Source of the DNA: Nannocystis exedens
GTDB taxonomy: Bacteria; Myxococcota_A; Polyangia; Nannocystales; Nannocystaceae
Reading direction: 5' to 3'
DNA: 64,000 nt
Assembly: GCF_002343915.1 (NCBI RefSeq)
Contig: NZ_NETK01000001.1
Location: forward strand, 372,001 to 436,000
The notes under the pieces were generated by a model. It did not search any database. It saw only the letters and a program-made list of their open reading frames with translations, and was not told where the DNA came from. Every line of letters begins with the position of its first letter. Within the stretch, counting starts at the first letter, position 1. The translations under genes and the position numbers were made by a program. Below are positions 25,824 to 32,968 of the stretch, piece after piece.

Positions 25824-26357
25824 GTGCCCGACCCGCTCGCTTCGCGCCTCGCCCGCGCCGCCCGCGTGAGCCTCGGCGCCGGCGTGGCCATCGCTGTCTG
25901 TTCGGCCATGGCCTTTTGGACAGCCCTGCCCTGGGTGTTCCCCTCGCTCGGCCCGACCGCCTTCCTCGCGTTCGTCGCCCCTGCGGCCCCGGCCAACCAT
26001 CCGCGCCGCGTGCTCGTCGGCCACGGCGTCGCCGTCCTGTGCGGCGCCGCGGGGGTGCATCTGTTCGGCGTCGCCGACGTCCCGGCCGTGCTCACGCGCC
26101 TCGACCTCGCCCACCTCGGCGCCGTCACCTTCGCCCTCGCGGCCACCGGCGGCCTCACCGTCCTCCTCGACGCCGAGCACGCCCCTGCGGGCGCCACCAC
26201 CCTGATCGTCGCGCTCGGCCTGATCCGCGACCCGCGCGACCTCGCCCTCGTCGAGGCCGCCGTGCTCGTGCTCGTGCTCGTGTGCGCGGCCCTGCGCCGC
26301 TTCGGCCTCGGTCAGCGCCCGCCCGCTCCGACCCGTCCTCCGGAACATGTCCCATAG
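25824..26357 (+). CDS. HPP family membrane protein
   Basis: A 177-residue integral membrane protein with the HPP-family signature FPSLGPTAFLAFVAPAAPAN and the RRVLVGHGVAVLCG helix after it; four hydrophobic segments are seen (about 15-35, 62-80, 95-112, 135-155). Family members have been linked to nitrite or small-anion transport in plastids and cyanobacteria, which is only a hint here. I used GTG 25824, which begins just before the first helix; the ATG at 25665 with a good ribosome binding site would add 53 Arg/Pro-rich residues. A double palindrome (25893-25926) codes for the end of helix 1 (AVCSAMAFWTALPW). The last codons also lie in a palindrome (GGAACATGTCCC). Confidence 0.75.
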   Translation: MPDPLASRLARAARVSLGAGVAIAVCSAMAFWTALPWVFPSLGPTAFLAFVAPAAPANHPRRVLVGHGVAVLCGAAGVHLFGVADVPAVLTRLDLAHLGAVTFALAATGGLTVLLDAEHAPAGATTLIVALGLIRDPRDLALVEAAVLVLVLVCAALRRFGLGQRPPAPTRPPEHVP

Positions 26358-26411
26358 GTCATCCTGGAGCTGCTTGGCGAGCGCCGCCCGGCCGGCGCAT
26401 ACTGAAGCGGG

Positions 26412-26990
26412 ATGATTGGCTTATCGGTCCGCTTCATCGTCGTCCTCGCCGCCCTCGCCGCCTGCACCGAGCGCGACCCGCTCGACTCCGACACCGCCTC
26501 CGACTCCGCCTCGGGCAGCATGTCCGAAGGGACAGAGACGAGCGCGGGCGACGTCACGACCGCACCGCCGACGACCACCGCCGAGCCGCCCACCGGCTCG
26601 GTCCCCGGCGACCCGACCGCCCCGACCACCGCGCCCGCGACCACCGGCCCGGGCCAGCCGGAGCTCAGCCACGCCGCCCACATCCAGCCGATCTGGGACG
26701 CCAACTGCGTCGTCGGCTGCCACACGCACGGAGGCACCAGCGACGCGTGGATCGACCTCTCGGAGGACGCCTTCGCGTCGCTCGTCGAGCGGCCGTCGCT
26801 CGAGCTCCCCACGCTCATGCTCGTCGCGCCCGGCGACCTCGACGGCAGCTACCTCTGGCACAAGATCAACGGCGCCCACCTCGAGGTCGGCGGCACCGGT
26901 GTCGCCATGCCGCCGGCGCCCGCCGACCCGCTGTCGGCCGACGATATCGACACCATCGCCCAGTGGATCGTCCAGGGCTGCTCCCCCTGA
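26412..26990 (+). CDS. Lipoprotein with cytochrome c-like domain (CX3CH)
   Basis: A 192-residue lipoprotein: FIVVLAALAAC gives the lipid Cys at 18, and a Thr/Pro/Ser linker runs to residue 85. The rest resembles the cytochrome c-like domains of planctomycetes and myxobacteria: HIQPIWDANC start, heme-type site CVVGCH (Cys 99, Cys 103, His 104), SYLWHKINGAH, then VAMPPAPADPLSADDIDTIA with a possible Met ligand, ending in WIVQGC. The heme motif has three residues between the cysteines instead of two, a known but uncommon form. It would be a surface or periplasmic electron carrier. A perfect palindrome (26521-26534) codes for SMSEGTE in the linker. Confidence 0.75.
   Translation: MIGLSVRFIVVLAALAACTERDPLDSDTASDSASGSMSEGTETSAGDVTTAPPTTTAEPPTGSVPGDPTAPTTAPATTGPGQPELSHAAHIQPIWDANCVVGCHTHGGTSDAWIDLSEDAFASLVERPSLELPTLMLVAPGDLDGSYLWHKINGAHLEVGGTGVAMPPAPADPLSADDIDTIAQWIVQGCSP
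26521..26534. repeat. Dispersed hairpin in lipoprotein linker
   Basis: TGTCC-GAAG-GGACA, perfect arms, read in frame as SEGT within the disordered linker of the cytochrome-like lipoprotein. Confidence 0.7.
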
Positions 26991-27094
26991 GCCCGGCGAA
27001 CCGCGCGCAGCCCAGGGCCCTCCGCCGCGCGCGTGCGCAAGCGCTCGCCTCGCCGCTTGCCGCGCGGCCGCGGGCTTGTCTACACCTTCGGGCG

Positions 27095-27649
27095 ATGACC
27101 CGCGCCGCGCTCGTCCTCGGCCTCGTCCTGTGCGCCTGCAAGGAGCCCACGGGCGCCGACACGGGCGGGCTCGTGGTCGTCTCGGACACCTCGCCGACCG
27201 AGTTCGGCGACCCGCCCGAGTGCGAGGGCACCACCGACGGCGCCACCGGCTCGACCGGCGCCGAGCCGACCGGCACTTCCGGACAGGCCCCCGAGGACAT
27301 GTCCGAAGGCGAAGCCTTCTGCGCCGCCCTGACCTCCGAGCCCGCCTGCGACGGCGTCGTCCACGGCGGCGGCGTGTGCCGCTGGCTCGACGTCGTCCCG
27401 GTCTACCCCGGCACCTGCGACGTCACCCAGCTGTTCCGCACCTGCGTGTTCGTGCCCGACGAAGCGGAGTGCCCGGTCCCGACCTCGTGCGACCAGATCG
27501 GCCTCGGCGTGTTCGGCCGCCGCGGCTGCGACGGCGCCGTCGAGCTGATCATGGCCGGCCCGAGCGAGGGCCTGTGCGGCACGCCGGCGGGCTGGTCGCT
27601 GTGCGCCGGCGACGACCCGCCGCCCGAGTGCAGCTGCGCCTGCTCCTGA
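27095..27649 (+). CDS. Hypothetical Cys-rich lipoprotein
   Basis: A 184-residue lipoprotein (AALVLGLVLCAC, lipid Cys at 14). A Gly/Thr/Glu linker extends to about residue 70 and includes TSGQAPEDMSEGE, encoded by two palindromes (27285-27315). The mature domain has about fourteen cysteines in short loops (EAFCAALTSEPACDG, VCRWLDVVPVYPGTC, TSCDQIGLGVFGRRGC, CSCAC at the end), with a VCRWLDV core seen in other myxobacterial lipoproteins of unknown role. ATG 27095 follows a TTCGGGCG stretch without a clear ribosome binding site. It converges on the OmpA gene, and the gap holds a strong palindrome at 27681. Confidence 0.7.
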   Translation: MTRAALVLGLVLCACKEPTGADTGGLVVVSDTSPTEFGDPPECEGTTDGATGSTGAEPTGTSGQAPEDMSEGEAFCAALTSEPACDGVVHGGGVCRWLDVVPVYPGTCDVTQLFRTCVFVPDEAECPVPTSCDQIGLGVFGRRGCDGAVELIMAGPSEGLCGTPAGWSLCAGDDPPPECSCACS

Positions 27650-27680
27650 CCGCCGCCGGCCCGCCCGTCACATATACAAA

Positions 27681-27706
27681 AGGACATGTCGCAGCCGACA
27701 TGTCCT
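27681..27706. terminator. Perfect palindrome between convergent genes, probable bidirectional terminator
   Basis: Arms AGGACATGTCG and CGACATGTCCT around CAGC; eleven perfect pairs. An A-run (AAAA) precedes it, giving a short U-run for the minus-strand transcript. It separates the Cys-rich lipoprotein from the OmpA gene and is the longest member of the hairpin family here apart from 32914. Confidence 0.7.
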
Positions 27707-27740
27707 TCGCGCCCGGGCGCCCGCGGTGCCCGGCCTGCGC

Positions 27741-30059
27741 TCAGGGCGGCGGCGCGGCCGGCTCGGCCGCCTTCTTCCCGGCCTTCGCCGGCTTGGCCGG
27801 CGCGGTCGGCTCGCCCTTGTAGCGGGTCACCTTGATCACCGTGCGGTTGTTCTTGGCCCGGCCGGCGGCGGTCAGGTTGACCGCGACCGGGCTGTTGTCG
27901 CCGTAGCCGTTGGCGGTCACGCGCTCGGGGCTGACGCCCTTGGCCAGCAGCGCGCTGCGGACCGCGTCGGCGCGCTCGCTGCTGCGCTGCTTGGGGTTGC
28001 CGCGGTCGTCGGTGTGGACCCCGATCTCGATCTCCTCGTACTCGGGGTGCGCGTTGAGGAACGCCGCCAGCTGCTCGATCAGCGGCGCGCTCTTGTCGTC
28101 GACCCCGTTGGCCGACGTGTACTTGATCGCCCTCTTGAGCCGCAGCTTCTTGCCCTTGCCGCTGACGAGCGGCGTCTCGACCGGCGTCGCCCGGCGCAGC
28201 GACTCCTTGACCGTCGTGAACTGCTCGCCCGGGGTCACGGTGAAGCGCAGCGACTTGTCCTCGAAGCCGGGCGCGCGGGCGATCGCGAAGTAATCGCCGG
28301 CCGGCAGCTCGAGGCGGATGAGGCCGCCCTCGGTGCTGGTGAACGGCTCGTCGACGCCGTTGCCGGAGACCGACAGCGTGACCAGCACCGGCGCGCCGGA
28401 CTCGTCGGTGAACGCGCCGTCGAGGATCCCGACCGGCGGCGTGTTCGCCACGTCCATCGTGATCGTGATCTGCGTGTCCTCGCCGGCCTTGATGTCGGCG
28501 GTCGCGTCCTTGGTCGCCTTGTTGGCCAGCTCGACCTGGATCGCCACCTGGCCCTCGGGGAACCGGTAGCTGGTGAAGTTGCCCTGGTCGTCGGTGAGGA
28601 TCGCGTTGCTCGCCGCGCCGGGGAACCGCACCTTGGCCCCCGCGACCGGCGCGCCGGTGCTGTCGAGCACCTGGCCGACCACGCGGCCCTCGACCACCGC
28701 CGGCGCGGGCGGCGGTTCGTTCGTCACCGGCGCCGGCACCTCCTTGATCACCGGGTTGGGGTCGATCGACCAGCCGAGGCCGAGGATCACCTGCCACGGC
28801 GCCACCGGCGGGCCGTACTCGAAGTTCGGCGACACCATGCCGATGTCGACCGCCGCGTCGAGGTGCAGGCCGGCGATCACGTTGGCGCGCAGGCCGACGG
28901 TGCCCCACAGGCTCGAGCGCGGCAGCGGCGACGGCGTCGCGCCCTCCTGGCGGAACACCGGCATCTCGGCGGTGGCGACGTCCCACGCGAGCTCGACGAT
29001 CGGGTCGAGGCCGAACTTGCCCTCCTTGCCGAGGCGGACCGGGAAGTCGAGGCCGTAGCGCATGCGCACGCGGCTCGGCGCCACGCCGAGAGCGAAGCGG
29101 GACACCTCGCGGCTGGTCGGGTCGGTGAACTTCTCGAAGTCGATCAGCTTGCTCGAGTTGTCGAGGATCCAGCCGATGTTGGTGGTGAACCGCACCGGCA
29201 CCTGCTTCTTCGTCAGGTAGCGGACGTCGAGGGTGAACAGGAAGTCGATGTTGAAGTTGACCTTGTCGGTCAGGAGGCGGCTCGTGCCCGACAGCAGGCC
29301 GATGCCGAGCTGACCGCCGAGGCCGATCGCGCCGCCCTTGACGAACCGGTGCGCGCCCTTGATGCCGAAGTCGAGGTCGCCGAGCGCGAACTGGTTGACC
29401 TGGTCCTGGCGGCCCGGCTGCGCGCGGGCGTTGCGCGACGCCTGGCTGTGCACCGCCAGGAACAGCTCGCCCCACTTGAACGGGCTGTAGCCGATGTTGA
29501 CCGTGCCGCGCACGCGGCCCTGCTGGTCGGCCCCGTGCTCGTCGCTGTTGTAGATGAAACCTTCCTTGCGGAAGAAGTCGGTGTGCAGGCGGACGCGGAC
29601 CGTGTGGCGCCCGCCGACGTCGGCCAGCGTCGTGTGATAGAGGCCGAGGCCGCCGCGCAGGCTGTTGACCGCCGGCTCGCGCCGGCCCTGGACCATCCCG
29701 GGCTGCTTGTCCGTGCTCGGCGTCGGCGGGGTCGCGGCCGGGGCCGGCACCTCGACCTCGGGCCCCGGCGCCGGCGCCTCGTTCGTCGTCGTATTGGTAC
29801 TTCCGGACAGGTCCCCGGAGACAGCTCCGCTCACCTCGCCGCCGGCGGTCCCCTCCGCGCCTGCGGGGGGAGCCACGGCGCCCGGATCGCCGCTGGGCAA
29901 CGTCGGCGGCGCGTCTCCGGTCGCGGGGGCCGCGGGCGGGGTCTCGCTGGCAGGTGGCGTCGTCGCGTCCGCGGGGAGCGGAGGCGGCTCCGCCGCGGCG
30001 GCGCGGAGGGGCAAGCCCAGGAAGATCCCCGAGAGCGCTAACAGCGAGGCGCGTCGCAT
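27741..30059 (-). CDS. OmpA-family outer membrane protein with carboxypeptidase-regulatory-like domain
   Basis: A 772-residue envelope protein. A signal peptide (MRRASLLALSGIFLGLPLRAAAA) is followed by a long Pro/Ala/Thr linker to about residue 130. Residues about 130-430 have the alternating polar/hydrophobic pattern of a beta barrel or transporter-like shell (GLGLYHTTLADVGGRHTVRV). Near residue 445 a CarboxypepD_reg-like domain starts (VVGQVLDSTGAPVAGAKVRF), and the end is an OmpA peptidoglycan-binding domain with IEIGVHTDDRGNPKQRSSER and VTANGYGDNSPVAVN. It would tie the outer membrane to the wall. A palindrome (near 29807-29835) encodes part of the linker. ATG 30059 was preferred to a start 26 codons upstream because it begins the signal peptide. 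Confidence 0.85.
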   Translation of the reverse strand: MRRASLLALSGIFLGLPLRAAAAEPPPLPADATTPPASETPPAAPATGDAPPTLPSGDPGAVAPPAGAEGTAGGEVSGAVSGDLSGSTNTTTNEAPAPGPEVEVPAPAATPPTPSTDKQPGMVQGRREPAVNSLRGGLGLYHTTLADVGGRHTVRVRLHTDFFRKEGFIYNSDEHGADQQGRVRGTVNIGYSPFKWGELFLAVHSQASRNARAQPGRQDQVNQFALGDLDFGIKGAHRFVKGGAIGLGGQLGIGLLSGTSRLLTDKVNFNIDFLFTLDVRYLTKKQVPVRFTTNIGWILDNSSKLIDFEKFTDPTSREVSRFALGVAPSRVRMRYGLDFPVRLGKEGKFGLDPIVELAWDVATAEMPVFRQEGATPSPLPRSSLWGTVGLRANVIAGLHLDAAVDIGMVSPNFEYGPPVAPWQVILGLGWSIDPNPVIKEVPAPVTNEPPPAPAVVEGRVVGQVLDSTGAPVAGAKVRFPGAASNAILTDDQGNFTSYRFPEGQVAIQVELANKATKDATADIKAGEDTQITITMDVANTPPVGILDGAFTDESGAPVLVTLSVSGNGVDEPFTSTEGGLIRLELPAGDYFAIARAPGFEDKSLRFTVTPGEQFTTVKESLRRATPVETPLVSGKGKKLRLKRAIKYTSANGVDDKSAPLIEQLAAFLNAHPEYEEIEIGVHTDDRGNPKQRSSERADAVRSALLAKGVSPERVTANGYGDNSPVAVNLTAAGRAKNNRTVIKVTRYKGEPTAPAKPAKAGKKAAEPAAPPP

Positions 30060-30252
30060 GCGAGAAGCGTCCTCCAAACGCGGCACACCTGTCAAACCTT
30101 TGTGGCGATCCGCCCCCGGGCGTGCGGACGCGAGCACGGCAGTTTGGCCGGTGCACCACCAACTATTTTTCGACCACCCCGCCAGACTGCGACGGAAAGC
30201 GACAAACGCGGCGATCGCAGACCGAGGCCCCTCGGCGTGCGATCATGCTGTC

Positions 30253-31698
30253 ATGTCGAACGCATATCTCCCCGGCCGCGCAACGCGGCTCACGGCCCTG
30301 TCTCTTGGACCCTGGCTCCTGATCGCCTGCCCCTCGGATGGGACAGCGACGACCGATTCCGGCACGGACCCCGATCCGACCACGACGACCGGCACCTCGG
30401 GTACGAGCGAGCCGGACGCCACGACGACCACGGGCACGCCGACGACCACCGGGCCGACCACCGGCGAGCCGACCTCGTCGACCACCGAACCTGCCCCCGC
30501 CGTCTGCGGCGACGGCGTCGTCGCCGACAGCGAAGTCTGCGACGACGGCAACGACGAGCCCGACGACGGCTGCAACAAGAACTGCGAGAAGACCGGCGCC
30601 GTGCTCTGGACTTACACCCACAGCGGCGCCGCCGGCGAGTTCGACGCCGGCTCCGCGGTCGCCATCGACCCGACAGGCAAGATCATCATCGCCGGCCGCG
30701 AGGGCATCACGCCGGCCGACAGCGACATGTTGCTGATCGCCCTGGGCCCCGACGGCACCGAGCTGTGGAAGAAGACCTACCCGGACATGAACGGGCTGCC
30801 CAACTACTTCAGCACGGTTGCGCTCGGCGACGACGGCACCATCTACGCCGCCGGCGTCGAGGAGCAGGTGAAGGACGTGCCGACGCCCGTGGTGCGCTCG
30901 TTCGACCCCGACGGCAACGAGGGCTGGACGTTCATCGAGCCGCCCGTCGACATGGTCGGCGCCTCGATCTCCGCCCTCCTGCTCGCCGATGGCAAGCTCT
31001 ACTCCGCCGGCTCCGAGGACCTGACCGACAAGTCGACGCAGTTGGTCGTGCGCCGCCACGACCCCGCCACCGGCGAGGCCGAGTGGAAGGCGGTGACGCA
31101 GGCCGACTTCGCGTACGCGAACGGCAACGGCATCGTCAAGGCGGACGACGGCGTGCTCGTCGCCGGGATCGTCCAGGACGAGGACTACCTGAGCCGGCCG
31201 CTGATCGTCGTCGTCGACGACGAGGGCACGATCGTCAGCACCGAGGTCGAGGATCACCCCGGCGGCGCGTGGTTCGACGTGGAAGCGATCGGCGCCAGCG
31301 GCGACATCGCGCTCGCCGGTCGCCGGAGGCCGGAGGGCGTCACCGGCTACGACTTCGCGGTGCGGCGCGTCGGCTCCGATCTGTCGGAGCAATGGACCGA
31401 CATCTACGACTACGAATTCCTCTACGGCACCAGCAACGGCGTCGCCGTCGGCCCGGACGAGCGGATCTTCGCCTCCGGCTTCCACGTCGCGCCGGGGCAG
31501 TTCGACGACGTGTTCGGCGCCCTCTACGCCGGCGACGGCACTCGGCTGTGGACGCACACCTACAACAACGACGACATCGACCTCTACGACGAGGGCGCCG
31601 ACGCTGCCTGGGGCCCCGATTTCCTGATCCTCAGCGGTCAGTCGGTGGTCCTCGGCGAGGACGGCAACGTCTGGGTCCGCGCCTTCAAGGCGGACTGA
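30253..31698 (+). CDS. Lipoprotein: myxobacterial Cys-rich repeat plus PQQ-like propeller
   Basis: A 481-residue lipoprotein with signal ending GPWLLIAC (Cys 26), then a Thr/Asp/Ser linker to residue 82. Residues 85-112 form one myxobacterial cysteine-rich repeat: VCGDGVVADSEVCDDGND and DDGCNKNCEKTG. From residue 118 on, blades repeat in the style GSAVAIDPTGKIIIAGREG, TVALGDDGTIYAAGVEEQ and NGVAVGPDERIFASGFHVA, a PQQ-like propeller with no catalytic signature. Proteins of this build are common in myxobacteria and are thought to be surface exposed; the role is unknown. The signal peptide overlaps a palindrome (CTGTCTCTTGGACCC). It is divergent from the OmpA gene, with about 190 bp between. Confidence 0.83.
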   Translation: MSNAYLPGRATRLTALSLGPWLLIACPSDGTATTDSGTDPDPTTTTGTSGTSEPDATTTTGTPTTTGPTTGEPTSSTTEPAPAVCGDGVVADSEVCDDGNDEPDDGCNKNCEKTGAVLWTYTHSGAAGEFDAGSAVAIDPTGKIIIAGREGITPADSDMLLIALGPDGTELWKKTYPDMNGLPNYFSTVALGDDGTIYAAGVEEQVKDVPTPVVRSFDPDGNEGWTFIEPPVDMVGASISALLLADGKLYSAGSEDLTDKSTQLVVRRHDPATGEAEWKAVTQADFAYANGNGIVKADDGVLVAGIVQDEDYLSRPLIVVVDDEGTIVSTEVEDHPGGAWFDVEAIGASGDIALAGRRRPEGVTGYDFAVRRVGSDLSEQWTDIYDYEFLYGTSNGVAVGPDERIFASGFHVAPGQFDDVFGALYAGDGTRLWTHTYNNDDIDLYDEGADAAWGPDFLILSGQSVVLGEDGNVWVRAFKAD

Positions 31699-31713
31699 CC
31701 TCGCTACCTGCCG

Positions 31714-31764
31714 TATAATCTCGGGAATCCGTCCGGTGGGCCGAATTTCCGATTCGCCCACCGG
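31714..31764 (+). promoter_or_regulatory. Promoter and leader dyad of the ferredoxin reductase gene
   Basis: A consensus -10 box TATAAT (31714-31719) stands out in this GC-rich DNA; no good -35 is visible, so an activator may be needed. A dyad follows in the leader: CCGGTGGG (31733-31740) pairs with CCCACCGG (31757-31764), and CGAAT (31742-31746) with ATTCG (31752-31756), one base bulged. The start codon is at 31804. It may be an attenuating hairpin or an operator. Confidence 0.55.
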
Positions 31765-31803
31765 CGCTTGTTCCGCCGGCCATTGCCCGGGTAAAGTCAC
31801 ACC

Positions 31804-32742
31804 ATGGCCAAAGAGCTCGTGTACAACGCCACCCTCGCCGAACGCGAGGACCTCACCCCCGCCCTCGCGGTGTTCCGGATCCGCCCCGACGAAGCGCTGC
31901 CCGGTGAGGGTTCGTGGTTCGTGCCCGGGCAATATCTCACGATCGGCCTCAATAACACCGAGAAGCCTGAGCTGGGCAGCGTGCGGCGCCCGATGTCGAT
32001 CGCCTCGGCCCCCGAGCGGCGCGACCTCGTCGAGTTCTACATCCGCTTCGTCGACAAGCCCGAGTCGGACAACCCGCTGACGCACCTCTTGTGGAAGACC
32101 CGCGTCGGCGACCGCATGTTCTTGCGCTCGCAGCCGGTCGGCAAGTTCACGGTCGAGGACACCATGGGCCACGATCACCGGCTCAAGGTGTGCGTGGCCG
32201 CCGGCACCGGATTGGCGCCGTTTTTGTCGATGGTGCGCAGCAAGGTCAATCGCGACCCGAGCACCCGGCTCGACGACTGGGCGATCATCCACGGCGCCAG
32301 CTACAGCAAGGACCTCGGCTACCGCGACGAGCTCGAGCACCTGGCGAAGAAGCACGGCCTGCGCTACCTGCCGACGGTCAGTCGTCCGCGCGAGGAGGCC
32401 CACTGGACCGGCCACGTCGGCCGGGCCGAGGACTTCTTCCTGCCCGACCGCCTGCCTGGCCTCGAGGACAGCCTCGGCCTCGACCGCAACACCTTCCGCC
32501 CCGACCGCGTCGGCATCCTGATCTGCGGGCTCCAGGGCACGATCGGCGCCACCATCGAGCGCCTTTTGCACCGCGGCTTCGTGCCCGACAACCGCAAGAT
32601 CCGCCGCGCCCTCGAGATCCCCGAGGACGCGGCCGCCCACACCTTCTACGAGGCGTACGACACCGTCCCGCCGATCGACCTCAACGACGCCGCGCGCGTC
32701 GCCGAGCTCAAGAAGATCTTCCACGGGTCCGGCCGGGGCTGA
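31804..32742 (+). CDS. Ferredoxin/flavodoxin-NADP+ reductase family protein
   Basis: A 312-residue flavin reductase of the FNR superfamily. The FAD domain shows FVPGQYLTIGLNN and RRPMSIASAP (the RxxS FAD motif) near residue 60; the NADP domain shows VCVAAGTGLAPFLSMVRS near 138, WAIIHGASYSKDLGYRDEL and ILICGLQGTIGATIERLL. It would pass electrons between NADPH and ferredoxin or flavodoxin in the cytoplasm. Length is slightly above the bacterial Fpr type because of an extended C-terminus (KIRRALEIPEDAAAHTFYEA). It is monocistronic, with its own AT-rich promoter, and is closed by a strong hairpin at 32763. A symbol is not given because Fpr and related subtypes cannot be told apart by eye. Confidence 0.87.
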   Translation: MAKELVYNATLAEREDLTPALAVFRIRPDEALPGEGSWFVPGQYLTIGLNNTEKPELGSVRRPMSIASAPERRDLVEFYIRFVDKPESDNPLTHLLWKTRVGDRMFLRSQPVGKFTVEDTMGHDHRLKVCVAAGTGLAPFLSMVRSKVNRDPSTRLDDWAIIHGASYSKDLGYRDELEHLAKKHGLRYLPTVSRPREEAHWTGHVGRAEDFFLPDRLPGLEDSLGLDRNTFRPDRVGILICGLQGTIGATIERLLHRGFVPDNRKIRRALEIPEDAAAHTFYEAYDTVPPIDLNDAARVAELKKIFHGSGRG

Positions 32743-32762
32743 GCGCGCGGGTGCCCGCAATG

Positions 32763-32787
32763 GCCCGAAGGACAGGTTCCTTCGGGC
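32763..32787 (+). terminator. Hairpin after the ferredoxin reductase gene
   Basis: GCCCGAAGGA and TCCTTCGGGC pair perfectly around CAGGT, 20 bp after the stop. Its left half, AATGGCCCGAAGGACA, recurs in the palindrome at 32914-32947, so the two are related copies. Confidence 0.7.
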
Positions 32788-32913
32788 TCCTCGTCTGCGG
32801 CCGCAGACAGGTGAGGCTCGCCGCACTCGCCGTCCGTGGCCCCAGCGGGCCGCGCGCGGGCGAGACCCTGCAGCGGACGTCCAGACAACCACGCGATGCT
32901 CCCGCCGAACGCT

Positions 32914-32947
32914 CAATGGCCCGAAGGACATGTCCTCCGGGCCATTG
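32914..32947. terminator. 34-bp palindrome between convergent genes
   Basis: Centre 32930/32931 at GGACATGTCC. The left arm CAATGGCCCGAAGGACA and right arm TGTCCTCCGGGCCATTG pair at 16 of 17 positions without a loop. It lies 22 bp from the stop of the ABC permease on the other strand; a cruciform or bidirectional terminator is likely. Confidence 0.7.
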
Positions 32948-32968
32948 GATGGACGCCGCCGCGATCGT

